A DNA stretch of 46,343 nt from positions 1-46,343 of IMG/VR virus record IMGVR_UViG_3300012936_000029. One strand, given 5' to 3'. Below the pieces are notes generated by a model that was not told the origin of the DNA, did not search any database, and saw nothing but the letters and a program-made list of their open reading frames with translations. How positions within the stretch are numbered: the first letter of the stretch is position 1; the number at the start of each line of letters is the position of its first letter. Below are positions 40,649-46,343 of the stretch, piece by piece. The DNA comes from a virus. Position numbers and translations under genes: made by a program.

Positions 40649-43600
40649 TAGCCTTTGTTACCCATGTTTTTAAGTTTTGCTTGTTGTTCAGCTTTTCTAG
40701 CTTCCTGTTCGCTTTTGTAAGTTTTTCCTCCAAATTCATAACCATTAGCTGTTTTTTTGTAAGTAAACTTTCCGTATGCTTCTTCTAAGTCTTTAGCTAG
40801 TTGTGCTTTGTACTTTGCTACTTCTTCATTGTGAATAGCAGGATCCTTTGCACGTAATGCACCGGGTGGTTTTGGTCTGTTAAGTCCACCAGCAATATCT
40901 TGATTCATATAATCATCATCCTTATATTCCTCATCTGGTGAATTATCCCATTCTTCTTCTACTTCATCTTCACCCATTCCGCATGGACTTGGACCTTCTG
41001 GCTTGTCCATCATTGGCGGCTCATCAATCATTTTGATTGTGCTTGCCATAGGTGGCATCATATCTGGTGTTACAGGTCCTGCATCTTGCATACCTGCATT
41101 TCTAAGAATACTAACAAGTTCGGAAACTTCTCCTGCGTTGTCACCGCTCATTGATATATTCATAGAAGCCGCTTCGTTCACTTTTTTGGTCATATCGTAC
41201 TCCTTGTTTTCGTTTTTTGGAGACCCATCTGGATTATGAGTTGCTCCGTGTTTTTTGTCCCAAGCCTGCTGTCTCTTTGTTTGATTTTTTTTAGCGTGTC
41301 CACCCGAGGCTGTTACTTCTGGTCTAGGTTCTACACTTGGTTTTGTTTCTGCACTTTTACCTGCTTCTTGATTAGATGTTGCGGCAGGTGCAGTAGTTTT
41401 ATTTTCTTTGGGTGGCCACATCTTTTTCCATTCAGCTTCTGAAGGTTCGCCAGCATTTTTCCATGCATAATATTCTTCAGTGTTTTTAAACTGTTGTGGT
41501 TTTTTACCGTTTGTTTTTGCAGTAGCTGATGCAACACTAGCATCATCTGCAGAATTTGAATTACTAGTAACTCCTGTTGACGATGGATTCATATTAAAAG
41601 CAATTGATTTTCCTGCAAATTTCATAGGTGTGTTCATTACTTCACCTACTTTTATTTTAGAACCGTCAGCAAGAGTCAAACCTCCTGCTAACTGTGCTTT
41701 AGCAAAAGACTTTTTATCCTTAAATCCTAAAGCAGGAAATATTTTATTCCAGTCACCGTCGGCTGGCATTTTAATTACTTTTTTGCCATCTCCTACATTT
41801 TGTGAAGTAGCTACAGCAGTAGCAACCTTATCCATTGTGTCTTGGCCAAGGTCTGCTTTGTCATCTCCGGTGTTGCCTTTTATTTTTGCAACTTTAGCAA
41901 GTAAACGTTTTTCTGTGCCGAAAGAAGTTTCGCCTTTAATTAATTCTTCAATATTTGCGTACTCATTAAACTTTTTATATTCTGTTTCTACTTGTTGGAA
42001 CTGACTTGCTGTTTTAATTTTATCTAAGGCATTTTCTAATTCTGAAAGATCTGTACCAAATCCTTTTGCGGCAACATTAATTTGCATAGCAATCTTTTTA
42101 GCATTAAATGGTGTTGCTTTATCTGTTTCTTTTCCTGCTTCTTGATCAGAAGCTGTATCTTTATCTTTTATTACTGCATCTTTTGTAAGCTCTGCAAGAT
42201 CTCCGTCCCTCCAACCTTTTATCATCTGTGTTGCTCTACGTATGGCTTTGCTTTGTTGTATTACTTCGCCTTGTGGTGTAGTGTTACTTCCGATCAATAT
42301 CTGAACCATTTCGTCAATGTCTTTTTTCAATGTAGTCAAGCCATCTTTATCTAACTTTTGTTTTTCCAATTTAGCTTCAAGAGCATCTATTAAATCGTCC
42401 ATTTCGTCTACAGGATCTAAACCTAAATTTATACCTTTAAAAAATTCTACACTATCTTTTTTAAATTCTCCTACATATTGTGTATCATATTCTACTTCCT
42501 TGCCAGCCTCTTGATCGCTTGCTGTGTCTTTATCTTGTGATGGACCTTTTCTTGGATCACCTTTTTTAGTTTCAACACCTATACTGTTCAAATAATCCAT
42601 TATAAGTTTATGATCACTATCGTTAGGAGCAAACGCTATCCTTGTTTGATGTTTTTTACTACTTTTACTAATGTATATTGTACCAACATTTCCAGTATAT
42701 AGATTAATAAAATAATTCTTTTTAGAGCCTAATCCTAAAGTTTTTTGTAAATCTTTAGGCATTGGTACAAACCAACCGTCAATAACTTCTGCTTTCTTTT
42801 TTGGTGCTTCTTCGCCCGAAGTGTCTTTACCTGAATCGTCTGCAACTTTTCCTGCCTCTTGGTCGGAAGCTGTCCCTGTATCAGCTCCTTTTGGCTTTAT
42901 TACTTGCCTCATTAAATCTTGTACTGATTTAGGCACACCCATTTGATAATCACCATCATCAAACTTTGCTTTATGCTTTGCATATAATTCGTCATATTCT
43001 TTTTGTTCAGCATCAGTCAATGCTTCTAACAGGTCATTGCCTTCCAAGATATTCATAAAGTATCTAAAATCATTAGCAGATTCTTTTAATTTTTTGCTTA
43101 GTTCTGCCATACGCTTTAAATCATCATAAAATGTTATTAGTCCTGGATTACGATTAAATTTAATCAATGCTCTAATTGTATTGGGGCCTGCATCTCCGTC
43201 TTGTTTCACACCTAACATTTCTTGTAATCGTTTGACAGCATCAACAGTACCCTTGCTATATTTGCCATCAACAGTCATGCCAATGCCCATTTCTTTTAGT
43301 CTATCTTGTAATTCTTTAATAGCTTCTACTTCATCTGGATCATTTGCAAGACCGCCTTTACCGCTGTCTGCAAATTTCTCCAAAGCACCGTCAATCATTC
43401 TATCTTTTTCTTTACTAGCATCTTGATCGGAAGCAAATGCTGTGTCCTTAGGTAAAGGTTCACCAGCATTCATATATGCCATTTTCCTTACGTCTGCAAT
43501 TATTTCATCGTCTTTTTGATCTCTAATAGTGTAACGAGCCATCTCGCTATCACCTTTGTAAATTTTTACAACATCGCCGTCTCTTTCAGCTCTATAACCT

Positions 43601-44508
43601 TTTGGCAATTTTCCAAAATCTAATTCTTTGCTAGTAGTTTTGCCTGCACCTGCAAGTCTTTCCTCATCTGACATGCCATCACCAGGTAGATCTCCACCTT
43701 TTTGATCAGCAATGATTTGTCTAATTTCTCTCTTAATACTGTTTGTGTAAATGGTTTTGTCTTTAATTGCTTTTTCAAAAGCTGCAACAATGTCTTTTAA
43801 CTCTTGTTCTTCGTCTTTAGATAGTTGTGCTTCACTTAATATATTATATAGGTTACCAAAAACTGATTTAAATTTACTTGTATAAATTGTAGGATCGCCT
43901 TCTGGCATAGATAATTTCTTCATTAGTTCTTTGTAACGTCTAATGTACTTCATAGCATTGTCATCATTGATAACAATACCTGTTGGTGCATTACCTAAAT
44001 CATCACCATCATACTGGCCATCTGGACCTTTTTTATCTACATCTGCATCTTTAGCCGCATCTTGATCACTCGGTGCATCTGCAGCACTTGCAAATTTTAA
44101 TTTGAGATCCATTTTTTTAGCAATACGTCCAGGTAGTAAACCCATATTATTTTGGGCTTCTGCACTTCCTTTTCTTCCTGATCCTGCACTCATATAACGA
44201 CCAAACTCATCTTTTTTGATCATAACAAAGCCACCAGTATTTTGGTACATGCCCTTTAGTCCATATTTTTCTGCTACTTTACCAAAATATTGTCTTTCTA
44301 TAAAATCATCATTTATAGCAAATCGTTTTGCAAAATTAAACTCATCGTTTAGTGCTAGTGCTTTGTCAAATCCCTTGTTAAGCACTGCATCTCTATCCAC
44401 CATACCGTTTTTAGGTTCTGGTAAACTAGCTACAATACTATCTATTTCTTTATCAAGGCTTGCTTCGTTTAATTGTTGTCTCTCAACAATTTGTATAAAT
44501 TCTTTCAT
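40648..44508 (-). CDS. Giant low-complexity phage protein with peptidoglycan-binding domain
   Basis: A 1286-aa acidic, lysine-rich protein. A PG_binding_1-like domain lies at about 395-450 (LQDRLKEMGIGMTVDGKYS, TVDAVKRLQEMLG, GPNTIRALI). Six variants of an ASDQEAGK motif (about residues 146, 359, 547, 666, 786 and 1048) separate blocks of different sequence, and the last 180 residues (NISMSGDNAGEVSELVSILR, then acidic, then AKYKAQLAKDLEEAYG) look like a separate module. Possible virion-internal or ejected protein acting on the cell wall. ORF intact; one of the largest genes here. Confidence 0.65.
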   Translation of the reverse strand: MKEFIQIVERQQLNEASLDKEIDSIVASLPEPKNGMVDRDAVLNKGFDKALALNDEFNFAKRFAINDDFIERQYFGKVAEKYGLKGMYQNTGGFVMIKKDEFGRYMSAGSGRKGSAEAQNNMGLLPGRIAKKMDLKLKFASAADAPSDQDAAKDADVDKKGPDGQYDGDDLGNAPTGIVINDDNAMKYIRRYKELMKKLSMPEGDPTIYTSKFKSVFGNLYNILSEAQLSKDEEQELKDIVAAFEKAIKDKTIYTNSIKREIRQIIADQKGGDLPGDGMSDEERLAGAGKTTSKELDFGKLPKGYRAERDGDVVKIYKGDSEMARYTIRDQKDDEIIADVRKMAYMNAGEPLPKDTAFASDQDASKEKDRMIDGALEKFADSGKGGLANDPDEVEAIKELQDRLKEMGIGMTVDGKYSKGTVDAVKRLQEMLGVKQDGDAGPNTIRALIKFNRNPGLITFYDDLKRMAELSKKLKESANDFRYFMNILEGNDLLEALTDAEQKEYDELYAKHKAKFDDGDYQMGVPKSVQDLMRQVIKPKGADTGTASDQEAGKVADDSGKDTSGEEAPKKKAEVIDGWFVPMPKDLQKTLGLGSKKNYFINLYTGNVGTIYISKSSKKHQTRIAFAPNDSDHKLIMDYLNSIGVETKKGDPRKGPSQDKDTASDQEAGKEVEYDTQYVGEFKKDSVEFFKGINLGLDPVDEMDDLIDALEAKLEKQKLDKDGLTTLKKDIDEMVQILIGSNTTPQGEVIQQSKAIRRATQMIKGWRDGDLAELTKDAVIKDKDTASDQEAGKETDKATPFNAKKIAMQINVAAKGFGTDLSELENALDKIKTASQFQQVETEYKKFNEYANIEELIKGETSFGTEKRLLAKVAKIKGNTGDDKADLGQDTMDKVATAVATSQNVGDGKKVIKMPADGDWNKIFPALGFKDKKSFAKAQLAGGLTLADGSKIKVGEVMNTPMKFAGKSIAFNMNPSSTGVTSNSNSADDASVASATAKTNGKKPQQFKNTEEYYAWKNAGEPSEAEWKKMWPPKENKTTAPAATSNQEAGKSAETKPSVEPRPEVTASGGHAKKNQTKRQQAWDKKHGATHNPDGSPKNENKEYDMTKKVNEAASMNISMSGDNAGEVSELVSILRNAGMQDAGPVTPDMMPPMASTIKMIDEPPMMDKPEGPSPCGMGEDEVEEEWDNSPDEEYKDDDYMNQDIAGGLNRPKPPGALRAKDPAIHNEEVAKYKAQLAKDLEEAYGKFTYKKTANGYEFGGKTYKSEQEARKAEQQAKLKNMGNKG

Positions 44509-44509
44509 A

Positions 44510-45073
44510 TTAGCTTCCTATGACACTTTTTGAATTTTCTTTATCTGAAATATCTTTAGATTCACCTGGCTTTACACCATCTATAGGATCTATTTCTCTT
44601 TCTTTACGTGCTGTTTCTAATTCTTTCAACAAGTCCATAATTCTATTTCCAGAAACAGTGTCTTGTGCTTTAGGATCAGCTTGTTCCATTTCTGTTGTGT
44701 TTAGTTTTGCTTCATATGGCTTATCGTCTTTTTCTGGTTGCATTTCTTCTACAGGATCGTATTCACCTCTAACAATTAATCTTTCATGAGCACATGGAAT
44801 GTTATCACTTAAATATTTTTCTAGTATATGCGATGTAACAGGATATTTTACTTCAGCCTCAAAGTGTGTAACTTCCATATTCTGTAACCTTGGAAAATCT
44901 AACGGTTTTTCTGATATGGGTCCTGTTTTTCCTTTACTGAATTTAATTATTTCATACTTATTAAGGTGTTGCTCCATTTTATCTTCGCAGTTTTCAGGAA
45001 GTTCTCCAGCAACTCTAATGATAAATTTATATGTTTTTTCTGATTCTGTTAAATATTCTTTAAATGTTTTCAT
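44510..45073 (-). CDS. Phage-conserved morphogenesis-type protein
   Basis: A 187-aa protein starting MKTFKEYLTESEKTYKFII, an N-terminus I recall from marine T4-like structural proteins. Blocks EVTHFEAEVKYPVTSHILEKYL and AHERLIVRGEYDPVEEM are the likely folded part; the end is acidic and disordered. AGGA ribosome site. Its late promoter (45094-45101) overlaps the gp16 stop. Function unknown. Confidence 0.65.
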   Translation of the reverse strand: MKTFKEYLTESEKTYKFIIRVAGELPENCEDKMEQHLNKYEIIKFSKGKTGPISEKPLDFPRLQNMEVTHFEAEVKYPVTSHILEKYLSDNIPCAHERLIVRGEYDPVEEMQPEKDDKPYEAKLNTTEMEQADPKAQDTVSGNRIMDLLKELETARKEREIDPIDGVKPGESKDISDKENSKSVIGS

Positions 45074-45092
45074 GATACTGATCCTATATTAT

Positions 45093-45578
45093 CTATTTAT
45101 CCATATTCTTTAGTTTTTCTAGCAGACTATTACGATCTGTAACTACATACCCTTCGCCCTGCACAATATCACCTTCAGGTCCGCCATCCTTGTCAAGTTT
45201 TTCTTTTTTAAGTTGAAGTTCTATCATCTTAAGTTTTTTATCAACTTTTGCTACCTTGGCATCAAGAGACGTCTTAAGCATTCCTCCAGCCACTTCAAAA
45301 ACTCTGCCACTATATCTACTCTCCACATTCATTCCAAGATCCATTAGATCTTCGTAAGCAGTCATAGCTTTATCAGCTACTTCATTAAGTTCTTTGTCAG
45401 CCATTTCGCCAAGACCTTTGACGGCTGGCAACGCACTTGCAATTTTATCAAACTCTGCTATATCTCTAAAAGAATCCTCTTGAGTCTGTACTGCTGTTTC
45501 TTGTTTTTCTTTTTTACTTTCTTCAACAATTTCTTTTGAATCTGGTAAATTAAGTAAATCTTCTAACTTTTTAGTCAT
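45093..45578 (-). CDS. 16: Terminase small subunit, T4 gp16-like
   Basis: A 161-aa helical protein. MTKKLEDLLNLPDSKEI, then ALPAVKGLGEMADKELNEVADKA, EDLMDLGMNVESRYSGRVFEVAG and a GEGYVVTDRNSLLEKLK ending match marine T4-like gp16. It recognises DNA and stimulates gp17. In T4 order it lies close to gp17; here four genes separate them. Confidence 0.82.
   Translation of the reverse strand: MTKKLEDLLNLPDSKEIVEESKKEKQETAVQTQEDSFRDIAEFDKIASALPAVKGLGEMADKELNEVADKAMTAYEDLMDLGMNVESRYSGRVFEVAGGMLKTSLDAKVAKVDKKLKMIELQLKKEKLDKDGGPEGDIVQGEGYVVTDRNSLLEKLKNMDK
45094..45101 (-). promoter_or_regulatory. T4-like late promoter overlapping the gp16 stop
   Basis: Minus-strand GATAAATA, overlapping the TAG stop (45093-45095) of the gene before it; 20 bases from ATG 45073, with a ribosome site between. 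Confidence 0.6.
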
Positions 45579-45600
45579 AGCTTTTCCAATATATACTGTG

Positions 45601-46230
45601 TTAATTATTTAGTGTAGATAAAGGATCTTCCAGCCAATCTTGTTTGTTTATAATTACATACCATGCTCTAAACGGTTTTTTTGTAAGATTTTCACTGCTA
45701 GGATTCCATAAATATTTTTTCATCCAAACAGGATAACCTTTTCCTGAACCTGCGTTATTGGTTTTAATAAAAACTTGATTAACATATTTAAACACATCAT
45801 TAAAGAAAAATGCCCAATCAAATTGTTCACCTGGGCTTAAGGCTTCTCTATCAAACTCTGTACGAGAAGCAATAAACAAATCATATTTTCCAGGAAATTT
45901 CATTGGCTTTCCATTATTTACATACAGCTCGTGAACTTTCAAACCAATTAAGTCACAGCATTGTTTAAAAATAGGGCCGGTGGTCTGCTCATCTATATCT
46001 GTAGCTTCTACCTTGATGCCTTTTTGCATTAACATATATGGCAACATGCCTACACCTGTGCCTATATCTATTGCAGTTTTCACATTAGATAAATCACATT
46101 TGTTCAGCAAATATTCTTTTTCGCTCCAGTAGTAATCCCATTTGCGAATATATTTTACACCTCTATCATTTTTTCCTTTACTTTTTATAATTGAAAATAA
46201 TTTATCTTTATATTCTTCTTTGTTAAGCAT
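45601..46230 (-). CDS. SAM-dependent methyltransferase
   Basis: A 209-aa methyltransferase: KTAIDIGTGVGMLPYMLMQKG (SAM site), EATDIDEQT, then YDLFIASRTEFDREALSPGE. The second half (KNPFRAWYVIINKQDW-like end) is not recognised. Placed among head-packaging genes, unlike the other five methyltransferases in sugar clusters. Shares one base (TAATG) with the gene before it. Confidence 0.72.
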   Translation of the reverse strand: MLNKEEYKDKLFSIIKSKGKNDRGVKYIRKWDYYWSEKEYLLNKCDLSNVKTAIDIGTGVGMLPYMLMQKGIKVEATDIDEQTTGPIFKQCCDLIGLKVHELYVNNGKPMKFPGKYDLFIASRTEFDREALSPGEQFDWAFFFNDVFKYVNQVFIKTNNAGSGKGYPVWMKKYLWNPSSENLTKKPFRAWYVIINKQDWLEDPLSTLNN

Positions 46231-46343
46231 TATCGTTGTCCTGTGTGAAATATTTCATTTTCTGTTACTACTCTAAATCTTATTTTATTTTGTTTACACC
46301 ATTTATATGCCGCTTCCCATTTTGCTTGATTCAAAATGTAACT
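46230..46343 (-). CDS. Partial gene, possibly head-completion nuclease gp4-like
   Basis: Only the last 37 residues are in the window: QAKWEAAYKWCKQNKIRFRVVTENEIFHTGQR. The AKW.AA..WC......FRV.TE.E pattern resembles the end of T4-like gp4 head-completion proteins and TnsA-type nucleases. Ends TAATG with the next gene. Needs upstream sequence to confirm. Confidence 0.5.
   Translation of the reverse strand, partial: SYILNQAKWEAAYKWCKQNKIRFRVVTENEIFHTGQR

Noticed and set aside
46098-46343. CRISPR, integrase, transposase or attachment sites anywhere in the window
   Set aside because: Read through both strands; no spaced repeats, no recombinase motifs and no tRNA-linked direct repeats were found. 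The only direct repeats are the linker-coding and A-tract ones listed.

Overview
The window reads as a long stretch of a T4-like (myovirus) marine phage genome from a Gram-negative host. Recognisable T4-type core genes are gp41 replicative helicase, gp61-type primase, UvsW helicase, UvsX recombinase, UvsY, gp32 single-strand binding protein, gp16 and gp17 terminase subunits, and a possible gp4-like head-completion protein cut by the right edge. Late promoters of the T4 TATAAATA class occur throughout. The host is not identified. The AT-rich composition, the marine-phage style of many small genes and the 3-deoxy-octulosonate (Kdo) genes point to an AT-rich marine proteobacterium. No tRNA, rRNA, CRISPR array, integrase or insertion sequence was seen.

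Layout. (1) 1-5.2 kb is visibly richer in G+C (about half, by eye on sampled lines) than the rest (about a third). It holds rightward early-type genes separated by clean terminators and a sigma70 promoter, then leftward genes for a 2OG-Fe(II) oxygenase and a compact DnaE-like polymerase subunit without a PHP domain. (2) 5.2-11 kb: leftward gp41 and primase, with a carbamoyltransferase, a sugar epimerase and tiny membrane proteins between them. (3) 11-13.1 kb: a DUF6580-type transporter-like protein, a small exported protein, a structural-type protein and one rightward gene. (4) 13.1-22 kb: one long leftward operon, starting at a 404-aa unknown protein, then uvsW, a cupin, a methyltransferase, kdsA, kdsB, a possible clamp-loader-like protein, a zinc-finger protein, peptide deformylase, small genes and a 186-aa miniature DnaE. 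(5) 22-32.8 kb: a surface-glycan island of glycosyltransferases, four related KpsC/KpsS-like domains, methyltransferases, a nucleotidyltransferase-cupin fusion, a short UDP-sugar dehydrogenase and an epimerase. (6) 32.8-35.7 kb: uvsY, uvsX and gp32. (7) 35.7-46.3 kb: morphogenesis genes, including two very large low-complexity proteins sharing a repeated ASDQEAGK-like motif, plus terminase.

How the genes fit together. kdsA and kdsB would feed CMP-Kdo to the KpsC/KpsS-like enzymes, while dehydrogenase, epimerases, carbamoyl- and methyltransferases could modify other sugars. The phage therefore appears able to remodel host surface glycans (or decorate its own virion) during infection. Replication and recombination genes lie between the sugar modules.

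The most unusual signals are: (a) a consistent promoter grammar in which both T4-type late promoters and TTGACT-type sigma70 promoters sit so close to ATG that transcripts should be leaderless or nearly so; (b) two DnaE-derived proteins, one very short; (c) the repeated ASDQEAGK motif in two giant proteins; (d) the Kdo/KpsC/KpsS-like glycan island; (e) many very small genes joined to neighbours by ATGA overlaps.
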